Source of the DNA: Pontibacter aydingkolensis | GTDB lineage: Bacteria; Bacteroidota; Bacteroidia; Cytophagales; Hymenobacteraceae | Assembly (NCBI RefSeq): GCF_019443125.1 | Contig: NZ_JAHYXK010000005.1 | Span: 1 to 64,000 of the forward strand | Length of the DNA: 64,000 bases | Reading direction: 5' to 3' | Program-made: the position numbers and the translations under genes | Notes under the pieces: model-generated | The model's database searches: none | Seen by the model: the letters and a program-made list of their open reading frames with translations, nothing else | Told to the model about the DNA's origin: nothing | In this document: in pieces, positions 1 through 7,798 of the stretch | Layout: each line of letters opens with the position of its first letter | Numbering within the stretch: the stretch's first letter is position 1

Positions 1-120
<120 letters not shown>

Positions 121-269
121 AAATTACTGCGGTGGGCGAACCCACCAATGTGTCTGTCAGATCCCGGCCGTCTCTTCGGCCCCCAGAGGGGGCCGGCGCG
201 GGTGGCCCGAAGGCCGCGCCCCGCGCGGATTACCTATTCTTGTCTTTTATTCTCTTTTTGTCTCAACAA

Positions 270-285
270 TCTCTCAAAGAACTTG
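270..285 (-). promoter_or_regulatory. boxA-like antitermination site in rRNA leader
   Basis: On the minus strand the sequence AAGTTCTTTGAGAG occurs about 150 bases before the 16S start. It resembles the boxA element (core GTTCTTTGA) commonly seen in rRNA leaders of Bacteroidota, where Nus factors load for antitermination. It lies downstream of all four promoters, as expected for a site that must be transcribed. The call rests on motif resemblance and position only. Confidence 0.55.
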
Positions 286-379
286 CCGAAGACCTGTCGT
301 CTTCGCCTGACACGCCAACCGCGTGTGATACCCTCTTTTCTCTTTCCCTTTAAAGAGCCGCTTGCTCTTTTGCGGGGTG

Positions 380-410
380 CAAAGGTCGGAAAACTTTTCC
401 GAATCCGCAA
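380..410 (-). promoter_or_regulatory. rrnP1: rRNA promoter P1 (closest to 16S)
   Basis: The minus strand shows a -33 TTG at 410-408, a 20-base spacer and a -7-like element GACCTTTG at 387-380, one mismatch from the Bacteroidota consensus TAnnTTTG. It is followed by the CACCCCG start region shared in form with the other units. Its spacer (CGGATTCGGAAAAG) is nearly the same as that of P3. It is the weakest match of the four but belongs to the same repeated unit. Confidence 0.65.
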
Positions 411-497
411 CAATTATTTTCAGGGAATTTCCTCTCTTTTCTTTCCTTCCTCTTCAGGCTGCCCCTTCCAGAAGGGCTTCTCTTTTGAAGCGGGCTG

Positions 498-530
498 CAA
501 AGGTAAGAAACATTTCTTATTTCATTGCAA
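498..530 (-). promoter_or_regulatory. rrnP2: rRNA promoter P2
   Basis: The minus strand has a perfect -7 element TACCTTTG (505-498) followed by CAGCCCG, the same context as the other units. The nearest TTG is at 530-528, 22 bases upstream, longer than the usual 19. It lies exactly 118 bases from both P1 and P3, which argues that the units arose by duplication. Confidence 0.65.
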
Positions 531-615
531 GCTTTTTCAGGAAAGTTTTTTTAAAGTTTTCAGAAGTCACTCTGTTTCCCTTTCCCCCATCCGAGCGACT
601 CTCAGAACCGGGTTG

Positions 616-645
616 CAAAGGTAAGAACTCTTTTCGAATCCGCAA
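616..645 (-). promoter_or_regulatory. rrnP3: rRNA promoter P3
   Basis: The minus strand has TTG at 645-643, a spacer of exactly 19 bases and a perfect TACCTTTG at 623-616, followed by CAACCCGG. Element sequence and spacing both match the Bacteroidota primary sigma factor promoter. Confidence 0.8.
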
Positions 646-766
646 CACCCGGGGTGAAAAAATTTCAAGGTTTTTTTAGAAGCGATCTGCCTTCTCAGCA
701 GCTACAAGGGCCTTTTTAAACTCCCTTTCCCTCCTCTAACTCCCCTGTTCCTGCCGAACCGGGATG

Positions 767-796
767 CAAAAGTAGAAAAGAGTTTCGACTTTGCAA
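767..796 (-). promoter_or_regulatory. rrnP4: rRNA promoter P4 (most upstream)
   Basis: The minus strand has TTG at 796-794, a spacer of exactly 19 bases and a perfect TACTTTTG at 774-767, then CATCCCGG. It is 151 bases upstream of P3. Together with P1-P3 it makes a tandem array feeding the 16S gene. Confidence 0.8.
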
Positions 797-984
797 GGGC
801 CACGGCCCAAAATAGTTGCGCAACCTACGTAAGGCACTGATTCTGAAGCAGAATATTTTTCAGCAACCTTTTACTCAGGTCCCTGCTGGAGCTTTATCCT
901 TTTTATAGGCGCAGATTGTAAACTTTTGATTCTTCATTCTAGTTCATTTCATCCCTACTTTTTCAATCACTCTTTTTCAACCTA

Positions 985-1022
985 TACTATACTATACTAT
1001 ACTATACTATACTATACTATAC
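985..1022. repeat. Pentanucleotide tandem repeat (TATAC)n, about seven copies
   Basis: An almost perfect run of the 5-base unit TATAC abuts the 3' end of the minus-strand dehydrogenase gene. The last codons of that gene (GTA TAG) are written with repeat sequence, so the stop codon sits at the repeat edge. Because the stop falls in the first unit read, gain or loss of copies further along would not alter the protein. No hairpin or T-tract is evident, so it is not an obvious terminator. Confidence 0.85.
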
Positions 1023-2261
1023 AGCCCTTTCCTTCTCTTTACCCTCCGCTACGCTATTCGCATAGTCCTGCAAGTAACTGTATAACTCTGTAAGCTTACC
1101 AGCCCTGCCGATGGTACCGCGCTCCAGCACTCCTTCTTTATCATTATTAAACAGGTGTGGGAACACATTATCTATAAGGTGACGCCCAAACTCACGGGAT
1201 GCATTTCGTGGCAACTCGCACGGTAGGTTGTCTACAGCCATTATAGTTATATTTTCTTTTCGGCTATAGGGCGGCTCCAACTCTCCTGTCTTTGGATTAT
1301 AATCGTATGCAGGGTCTGGTATGGAGGTAGCGCGTTTTGTAGTTGGTATAGATCCGTCCACGTCGCAGGTAATATCTGCAATGGTATTGATCCTGAAATC
1401 TGGTTGACGGGTATCATCTTCTGTAAATAGCTTTGGCGCACGCGGGTCCCAATAAGCACATGCCAGTAGCAAATCGGTTACTTTCGTAAACTTCCGAAAG
1501 GTACTCTTATATAGCTCCGGGTGAGCGTAAAAATCCGGTGAGTCCCATACTTCCACATCTGGCCTTGTATTATAGTCCCCGGAGTGGAGTTGAGCATATA
1601 CCGGCTCCGTAAACTGTTTATATAAATAGTCGAACACACTTACCTTCCGGATTCCCATTTTATCCAGCACTTCCATAGCACCGCCTGCTACCCGGCCCCC
1701 GCCTGTAACAGTAATCTTTATCGGAGGCAGCTTTACTTTAAAGTATTCTTCCTGCATATCCTCTATCTCGTGGCAAAGGTAAGCCGGCTTCAGGTCAAAC
1801 AGCCTATGCTTTTTACCATAAGTCAACATTCCATTATAAGCTCCTACAATACCTGCGTAGTGTCCGAAGGCAACCACCCGCTGGCCTTCAGGAGTAGTAA
1901 GGGTCTCATAATCTATTAAGGTGATCTTTTTATCAAGTATAGCACGAAGCAGCTTTGCATTATGGGGCTGCTTTTTTATAGTGTGGGAGAAAAAGAAGTA
2001 TGTCTTATTTGGGATCAGCTGGTCAATGGGCACTTCTTTAACACCCATTAGTATATCACAGTCGCTTAAATCTTCCTGCATCGGGATGCGCAACTCTTCA
2101 TACTCTGCATCTTTGAAGCAGCGAATATCGCTTGGCTGCACGACTATCTCCAAATCCGGAAACTCCTGTAGCGCTTCTACACACTTTTTTGGCGTAAGCG
2201 GCACACGTTTATCTACAGGTATTTTACCTTCTTTTATGATTCCAATTTTAAGCTTGCTCAT
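1017..2261 (-). CDS. Lysine-ketoglutarate reductase / saccharopine dehydrogenase-like (AlaDH/PNT fold) protein
   Basis: A 414-residue cytosolic dehydrogenase of the alanine dehydrogenase/transhydrogenase N-terminal fold. The segments GVKEVP, NKTYFFFSHTIK, TLIDYE and RVVAFGHYAG (about residues 75-140) closely resemble the lysine-ketoglutarate reductase half of animal AASS and fungal Lys1, which join lysine and 2-oxoglutarate reductively into saccharopine or run the reverse. A Rossmann glycine motif TGGGRVAGGA follows near residue 187. No saccharopine-cleaving partner lies nearby, so the exact substrate is inferred and database names such as alanine dehydrogenase are possible. The ATG at 2259-2261 is the only sensible start. 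The gene ends in the TATAC repeat and points toward the rRNA promoters, with no clear terminator between. Confidence 0.75.
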   Translation of the reverse strand: MSKLKIGIIKEGKIPVDKRVPLTPKKCVEALQEFPDLEIVVQPSDIRCFKDAEYEELRIPMQEDLSDCDILMGVKEVPIDQLIPNKTYFFFSHTIKKQPHNAKLLRAILDKKITLIDYETLTTPEGQRVVAFGHYAGIVGAYNGMLTYGKKHRLFDLKPAYLCHEIEDMQEEYFKVKLPPIKITVTGGGRVAGGAMEVLDKMGIRKVSVFDYLYKQFTEPVYAQLHSGDYNTRPDVEVWDSPDFYAHPELYKSTFRKFTKVTDLLLACAYWDPRAPKLFTEDDTRQPDFRINTIADITCDVDGSIPTTKRATSIPDPAYDYNPKTGELEPPYSRKENITIMAVDNLPCELPRNASREFGRHLIDNVFPHLFNNDKEGVLERGTIGRAGKLTELYSYLQDYANSVAEGKEKERAV

Positions 2262-2538
2262 GAATATTAAACTCTTGAATTGTTAAGCTGTTATTATTGT
2301 TAAGCTAAAGTAAAAGAAAAAGCGGCATTAGTAAGGCTTAACTGGTTCGTAAATCTGCCTGACCCTAATACACTATATAATATAATAAGGTGTAGTTGAG
2401 CAGGACCTAACTATTTGGCCTTGATGCTTCAATATAACAAACATTTACTATTACTTTGCAGAAAATAAGAGGCCAACAACGTTTTGCTGGCCTGATAAAA
2501 GTGCTAAACCCATTTTTCCCAGTCAATAGATCATCGAT

Positions 2539-5457
2539 ATGATATTTAAAACCAAACCTGCAGACGTGTTTAAGGAGCGCCATAACGGCCCTGACAAAGA
2601 GCAGATGCAGGATATGCTTAAAACCATCGGGGTAGACTCGCTGGACCAGCTGATTGATGAGACCGTACCGGCCGCTATCCGCTTGAAGAACCCATTGAAC
2701 CTGCCAGCAGCTATGACAGAAACTGAGTTCCTGAACCAGTTCTCGCAGATCGCGAAGCAGAACAAAATAAACAAGTCGTACATAGGGCTTGGCTACAACG
2801 ACACTATTTTGCCTCCGGTTATACTTCGTAATATTATGGAGAACCCGGGTTGGTATACTGCTTATACTCCTTACCAGGCTGAGATCGCACAAGGTCGTTT
2901 AGAAGCTCTGATCAATTACCAGACTATGGTGATGGACCTGACAGGTATGGAGATTGCCAACGCATCGTTGCTGGACGAAGGTACTGCCGCTGCTGAGGCA
3001 ATGGGTATGTTCTACGCAAACCGCAAAGGAGCCCGCAAAACTGCTAATCGTTTCTTTGTATCGGAGCTGGTATTGCCACAAACTATAGATATACTTTCTT
3101 CACGTGCTATTCCGATCGGCATTGAGTTGGTAATCGGCGATCACCGTGAAGTAGATTTCTCTGACGAGACATTATTTGGTGCGCTGGTGCAATACCCAGC
3201 TGCCGATGGTGCCATTTTTGATTATACTGACTTTATCTCTAAGGCGCACGAACAGGAAATGTTTGTAGCCGTAGCTGCAGATATACTTTCGCTTACGCTC
3301 TTAACACCTCCGGGTGAAATGGGTGCTGATGCTGTAGTTGGCACTACGCAGCGCTTTGGTGTACCAATGGGCTTTGGTGGCCCCCATGCGGCATACTTTG
3401 CTACAAAAGATTCGTTTAAGCGTGTTATCCCGGGTCGTATTATTGGTATTTCTGTGGATGCAGCTGGTGACAAGGCTTACCGCATGGCCCTGCAGACACG
3501 TGAGCAGCACATCCGTCGTGAGAAGGCTACTTCCAACATCTGTACTGCACAGGTATTACTTGCTGTAATTGCAGGTATGTATGCCGTTTACCATGGCCCT
3601 CGTCGCCTGAAGTATATCGGTTTAAATACTCACGCGCTGGCACAGCAACTAGAGAAAGGCTTAAAGGCACTAGGCTTTGAGCAGCAGAACGAGCAGTATT
3701 TCGATACACTTAAGATTGCAGCTGAGAGTGCTGACATGCAGAAAGCTATTCGTGCGGAGGCTGAAGCAGCAGGTATTAACTTCCGTTATTTCGGAGAGAA
3801 CAATATCGGTATCTCGCTTCACCAGAATACAAACCTTGCAGATGTAAAAGCTATACTTGCTGTATTCGCCAAGGTAGCCGGTAAGTCTGCAGATGTATTA
3901 GGTATAGATGCATTACCTGAAGACACTGATATAACCTGGGCTGATAGCCTGATCCGTAAGAGTGACTATTTAACACACGAGGTGTTTAACAAGCACCACT
4001 CTGAACACGAGATCCTGCGTTATATGAAGCACCTGGAGAACAAGGATATTTCTTTGGTTCACTCGATGATCTCTTTGGGCTCTTGCACCATGAAGCTGAA
4101 CGCTACGGCCGAGATGATTCCGGTTACATGGCCGGAGATCGGACAGCTTCACCCGTTTGCTCCTGCTGATCAGACAAAAGGCTATGCACAGATATTTAAA
4201 GACCTGGAGGCTTGGCTATGCGAGATCACCCGTTTCGATGCAGTATCGCTTCAGCCAAACTCAGGTGCACAGGGTGAGTACGCCGGCCTGATGGTTATCC
4301 GTGCTTACCACGAGTCGCGTGGCGATCATCACCGTAACATTTCCCTAATCCCGTCTTCTGCACACGGCACTAATCCTGCTTCTGCGGTAATGGCCGGTAT
4401 GAAAGTGGTGATTGTGAAGTGCGACGAGAAAGGTAACATTGACGTGGCTGACCTGCGTGTAAAAGCTGAGCAGTATAAGAATGAGCTGTCTTGCTTAATG
4501 GTGACATACCCATCTACGCACGGTGTATATGAGGAAAGCATCATCGAGATCTGCCAGATCATACATGACAACGGTGGCCGTGTTTACATGGACGGTGCCA
4601 ACATGAACGCACAGGTAGGTTTAACATCGCCGGCGCACATCGGTGCTGACGTTTGCCACCTGAACCTGCATAAGACCTTCTGTATACCTCACGGTGGTGG
4701 TGGTCCTGGTATGGGCCCAATTGGTGTAGTAAAAGACCTTGCACCGTTCCTGCCTGGTCACGCTGTAGTTGATCTGGGTCGTAAGGATGCTATCAATGCT
4801 ATCTCAGCTGCGCCTTGGGGTTCTGCTTCTATCCTGCCTATCTCTTATGCTTACATTGCTATGATGGGTGGCGAAGGTTTAACAGAAGCTACGAAGGTGG
4901 CTATCCTGAACGCGAACTATATTAAAGCTCGCCTGGAGCAGCATTACCCTGTACTTTATGTAGGTACAAATGGCCGTTGCGCACACGAGATGATCCTGGA
5001 TTGCCGTGAGTTCAAAAAGTATGGCGTAGAGGTAGAAGATATTGCGAAGCGTTTGATGGACTATGGTTTCCATGCGCCAACTGTATCATTCCCGGTAGCG
5101 GGTACTTTGATGGTAGAGCCAACAGAGTCGGAAGCACAGGAAGAACTGGACAGATTCTGCGAAGTGATGATCTCGATCCGTGAGGAAATACGTGAGATTG
5201 AAGCCGGCAAGGCTGACCAGAAGAACAACGTGCTAAAGAATGCACCACATACTATGAAAGTGGTGATGGTAGAGAACTGGGAAAGACCTTACTCTCGTGA
5301 GAAGGCAGTGTTCCCTATGGCTTACCTGCGCGACAACAAAGTATGGCCAACCGTTAGCCGCATTGACAGCGCTTACGGCGACCGCAACCTGGTTTGCTCT
5401 TGCGCTCCGATTGAAGCTTACAACGAAAATGGAAATGAGATGGTAGCTATCGGCTAA
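2539..5457 (+). CDS. gcvP: Glycine dehydrogenase (decarboxylating), P protein of the glycine cleavage system
   Basis: The 972 residues match the usual single-chain P protein. The enzyme uses pyridoxal phosphate to decarboxylate glycine and passes the aminomethyl group to the lipoyl arm of the H protein. The N-terminal half begins with FKERHNGPD and includes the [20 protein letters not shown] block. The C-terminal half carries the cofactor-binding motif [18 protein letters not shown], with the Schiff-base lysine at residue 712 by count. The gene stands alone: gcvT and gcvH are not adjacent. The lipoate that the H protein needs is made by LipA, encoded at 18.2-19.1 kb. A strong hairpin terminator follows. 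Confidence 0.98.
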   Translation: MIFKTKPADVFKERHNGPDKEQMQDMLKTIGVDSLDQLIDETVPAAIRLKNPLNLPAAMTETEFLNQFSQIAKQNKINKSYIGLGYNDTILPPVILRNIMENPGWYTAYTPYQAEIAQGRLEALINYQTMVMDLTGMEIANASLLDEGTAAAEAMGMFYANRKGARKTANRFFVSELVLPQTIDILSSRAIPIGIELVIGDHREVDFSDETLFGALVQYPAADGAIFDYTDFISKAHEQEMFVAVAADILSLTLLTPPGEMGADAVVGTTQRFGVPMGFGGPHAAYFATKDSFKRVIPGRIIGISVDAAGDKAYRMALQTREQHIRREKATSNICTAQVLLAVIAGMYAVYHGPRRLKYIGLNTHALAQQLEKGLKALGFEQQNEQYFDTLKIAAESADMQKAIRAEAEAAGINFRYFGENNIGISLHQNTNLADVKAILAVFAKVAGKSADVLGIDALPEDTDITWADSLIRKSDYLTHEVFNKHHSEHEILRYMKHLENKDISLVHSMISLGSCTMKLNATAEMIPVTWPEIGQLHPFAPADQTKGYAQIFKDLEAWLCEITRFDAVSLQPNSGAQGEYAGLMVIRAYHESRGDHHRNISLIPSSAHGTNPASAVMAGMKVVIVKCDEKGNIDVADLRVKAEQYKNELSCLMVTYPSTHGVYEESIIEICQIIHDNGGRVYMDGANMNAQVGLTSPAHIGADVCHLNLHKTFCIPHGGGGPGMGPIGVVKDLAPFLPGHAVVDLGRKDAINAISAAPWGSASILPISYAYIAMMGGEGLTEATKVAILNANYIKARLEQHYPVLYVGTNGRCAHEMILDCREFKKYGVEVEDIAKRLMDYGFHAPTVSFPVAGTLMVEPTESEAQEELDRFCEVMISIREEIREIEAGKADQKNNVLKNAPHTMKVVMVENWERPYSREKAVFPMAYLRDNKVWPTVSRIDSAYGDRNLVCSCAPIEAYNENGNEMVAIG

Positions 5458-5478
5458 ATCATCTTAATTTATACTTTG

Positions 5479-5508
5479 AAAAGCCTGGCCAAGTGGTCAG
5501 GCTTTTTT
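5479..5508 (+). terminator. Intrinsic terminator of gcvP
   Basis: The stem AAGCCTGGCC / GGTCAGGCTT with an AAGT loop is followed by a run of six T. It lies just after the gcvP stop and ends that single-gene unit. Confidence 0.85.
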
Positions 5509-5649
5509 GCTTTATGTGCACTTTATAAATGCACATCCACTAAATAATAAGTGCATGTGCCCAACTAAAAAAGGCCTTTTAAACAGACCTCCACGATATC
5601 TCCGTATAAATGCTTAAATGAAAATACTAACCTTTAGCTTATAAAAACT

Positions 5650-6246
5650 ATGAAGAAAGCCACAAAACGAGCACAGTTGATTTTGCTGGGACTGTGCTTT
5701 CTGATTTTAGGATGCGCACCTACAGTTGATGTAAACACTGATTATGCACAAGATGCAAACTTTAGCCAGTATCAAACTTTCAGTTTTTACCAGGAGCAGC
5801 CAACAGAAGCAAAAGCAACTTCAGGAAATTACGATACAATGCTTGATCAGCGACTTAAGACAGCTATCCGCCAGTCATTAAGTACCCAAGGCCTTACATA
5901 TGATGCCAGCAGCCCAGACTTAAAGGTTGCCTATGATGTGGCAGTTGACACCGAGACAGAAGTAAACACAAATTATGCATATCCTCGGGGCTTTGGCTAC
6001 GGCTATAGCCATTGGTATGGCTACCGCTACAACTATGGGTTTAATCGCTTCCCGGCTACCTATAAAACAATAAACCAGTACAAACAAGGCACAATTGTAG
6101 TTGATTTAGTTGATGTAGATTCAAATGAGTTAGTTTGGCGCGGCGTTGGAGAAGCCCCAGTTGATATGGCTGGAGACATTAGCCAGGAACGTATCAACAC
6201 CATTGTCAGTAATATCCTAAAGCAATATCCTCCTACAGGAAACTAA
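5650..6246 (+). CDS. DUF4136 family lipoprotein (copy 1)
   Basis: A 198-residue envelope protein. A signal peptide ends in the lipobox LILGC, so Cys is near residue 22 and the mature protein is probably lipid-anchored. The body shows the DUF4136 pattern: an opening block (TDYAQDANFSQYQTFSFY), a central LDQRLKTAIRQ helix, a Gly/Tyr-rich segment (about residues 115-135) and the closing GTIVVDLVDVDSNELVWRG strand pair. The function of the family is unknown. A related gene lies 0.9 kb downstream on the same strand with the same domain order, so the two look like an old tandem duplication around a small secreted protein gene. Confidence 0.85.
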   Translation: MKKATKRAQLILLGLCFLILGCAPTVDVNTDYAQDANFSQYQTFSFYQEQPTEAKATSGNYDTMLDQRLKTAIRQSLSTQGLTYDASSPDLKVAYDVAVDTETEVNTNYAYPRGFGYGYSHWYGYRYNYGFNRFPATYKTINQYKQGTIVVDLVDVDSNELVWRGVGEAPVDMAGDISQERINTIVSNILKQYPPTGN

Positions 6247-6674
6247 GCACACTTGTCATACTTAGCCACCCCAAGGATTTTACATCTATGTTGGAAGATC
6301 CTTTTTTACACTTACAATAGCTACTTCAGTTTAATCCTTGTACAGTAAAGAAAAAGAGCACACCGAAGCATTACATTGAAACTACTAAACTATAAAACCT
6401 TTCAGACACTGGTTTACAGCCTAAAACTTATACCTAAGTAAAAATTTTTATGAAAAAAATTTATTTTCAAAATGTTATACAATAACACCAACAAAAGCAG
6501 GTTTAACCCATAACACAGCAAACACTAAGCATAAAAGTACAATTTACTTAACACCCCATAGCACTTTGCAAAGTATACTTTAAACAAAATATATAAACCG
6601 TACTATGTAAATCTGTAATGCTTTTATACCTTTGTGCCGTCAAAACACAAACCTGAACAAAATCAATATTGGTT
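6247..6674 (+). other. AT-rich intergenic region with candidate promoter
   Basis: About 430 bases without a credible gene. The stretch is strongly AT-rich, with A-tracts near 6440-6480, and holds one good promoter candidate close to its right end (separate entry). It also contains AAGTATACTT near 6572, which is two overlapping copies of the window-wide 7-mer. No terminator hairpin with a T-tract is clear after the upstream lipoprotein gene. Confidence 0.6.
6604..6634 (+). promoter_or_regulatory. Candidate Bacteroidota promoter for the small secreted protein
   Basis: TATG at 6604-6607 (one mismatch from TTTG), a spacer of exactly 19 bases and a perfect TACCTTTG at 6627-6634. It lies 40 bases before the ATG at 6675. 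Confidence 0.55.
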
Positions 6675-7052
6675 ATGAAGAAATTGCTAACTGCAACACT
6701 TACTTTAGTAGCTCTGCTAGTTGTCACTACACAGGCCTCGGCACAGGTTGCAGCATTTAATAGCTTATCGCTTCATTTCTCTAATTCGATCCTTACAACA
6801 GCACAATACCACCAGGTATTAGAAAGTGCGAAATCAGGTAACAAGAACACAAATGAGATTACAGCTGTCACTAAGCAACACCTTAGCGCTTTACCGACTA
6901 CTGGCTACGTGTTTGGCGACAATACCGAAAGCAAACCAATTACTATTCTAGGAGAGGCTACTTTAGAAGCTGAGCCTATGGATACTGCATTAGAGAACTG
7001 GATAACGAAAAAACTTGCCATGCAGCATCCTAAGTACCGCGGCAAACAATAG
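6675..7052 (+). CDS. Small secreted protein of unknown function
   Basis: A 125-residue product when started at the ATG at 6675; the reading frame also has a TTG two codons upstream, which is less likely. It has a clear signal peptide (MKKLLTATLTLVALLVV ... ASAQ) and so is probably exported. The mature part, about 100 residues, is Thr/Ala-rich with no domain I recognise and no Cys, so it is not a lipoprotein. It sits between two DUF4136 lipoprotein genes on the same strand and has its own candidate promoter. No function is proposed. Confidence 0.7.
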   Translation: MKKLLTATLTLVALLVVTTQASAQVAAFNSLSLHFSNSILTTAQYHQVLESAKSGNKNTNEITAVTKQHLSALPTTGYVFGDNTESKPITILGEATLEAEPMDTALENWITKKLAMQHPKYRGKQ

Positions 7053-7157
7053 AACTGCCTTTACGAGCTATACTAAACAAAACCGCCTTTCCGTTGTTCA
7101 GCCGTAAACATGCTTGTAGCGTATAGCTACCCAAAAGCGTAAACTACAGCTAGAACT

Positions 7158-7778
7158 ATGGTATTTTACAAACAACTACCTTTTATTCGGGTTAAGGCAA
7201 CTGTTATACTTCTTCTCATACTTTTCTGCACAAGCTGTTCCCCAGCTGTAAGCGTACAGTCTGCTTACGACCCGTCTATTAATTTCTCAACATACCAGAC
7301 TTTTGCCTGGCATCCGGCAGAGGTTCCGGCACCTAAGCAAGGCACTGGAGGCGCATTATATAGTACCTTGCTTGATCAGCGTGTAAAAGAAGCGATTGCC
7401 AGCGAATTGGTAAAAAATGGAATAAAGCCGAGCATCGATAACCCTGGCTTACTTGTTGCCTACGATATTGCCGTTGAAACCCCACAGGAGCTTAACAATA
7501 CAAACATACTACAACCCGGCTTTGGATATGGGTATAGCTATTGGTACGGTTATAGGTACAGATACAGCGGAACAGGCCTGCAGAACTTCAGGAGTATTGC
7601 AGATTACAAGATTGGTACGCTTGTTATTGACTTAATTGATCGTAACACTAATAATGTAGTATGGCGTGGGGCTTTTGATGCTGAGATTGACCCAGTGATA
7701 ATAGATGAGGACAAAATAAACAGGGCAGTTGCCAACCTAATGTCTCAGTTCCCGCCTGTGCCCAGAACTTCCCGCTAA
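7158..7778 (+). CDS. DUF4136 family lipoprotein (copy 2)
   Basis: A 206-residue lipoprotein with a signal peptide ending in LFCTSC. It shares domain order and many motifs with the gene at 5.65 kb: SVQSAYDPSINFSTYQTFAW, LLDQRVKEAI, a GFGYGYSYWYGYRYRY segment and GTLVIDLIDRNTNNVVWRG. The Gly/Tyr-rich stretch near residues 120-135 is nearly the same in both copies. The family has no known biochemical activity; an envelope or stress role is only a guess. It converges with the TonB receptor gene, 20 bases away. Confidence 0.85.
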   Translation: MVFYKQLPFIRVKATVILLLILFCTSCSPAVSVQSAYDPSINFSTYQTFAWHPAEVPAPKQGTGGALYSTLLDQRVKEAIASELVKNGIKPSIDNPGLLVAYDIAVETPQELNNTNILQPGFGYGYSYWYGYRYRYSGTGLQNFRSIADYKIGTLVIDLIDRNTNNVVWRGAFDAEIDPVIIDEDKINRAVANLMSQFPPVPRTSR

Positions 7779-7798
7779 AGTATAAACGCAGGCAATTG

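Larger units (their letters stand above)
121..1016 (-). promoter_or_regulatory. rRNA operon leader and promoter region (no protein gene)
   Basis: This is about 900 bases between the 16S gene and the next gene. Short open frames occur on the plus strand but are rich in Ser, Pro and Phe, overlap one another and have no recognisable domain, so they are not annotated. Read on the minus strand, the stretch carries four promoter-like units (P1-P4, separate entries), an antitermination boxA-like site and, at its far end, a pentanucleotide repeat. Pyrimidine-rich stretches separate the promoter units. The layout fits a strong, multi-promoter stable-RNA operon. Confidence 0.8.

Noticed and set aside
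985..1022. The TATAC repeat as a phase-variation switch of the dehydrogenase
   Set aside because: The stop codon is met in the first unit read, so copy number changes cannot shift the frame of the protein.
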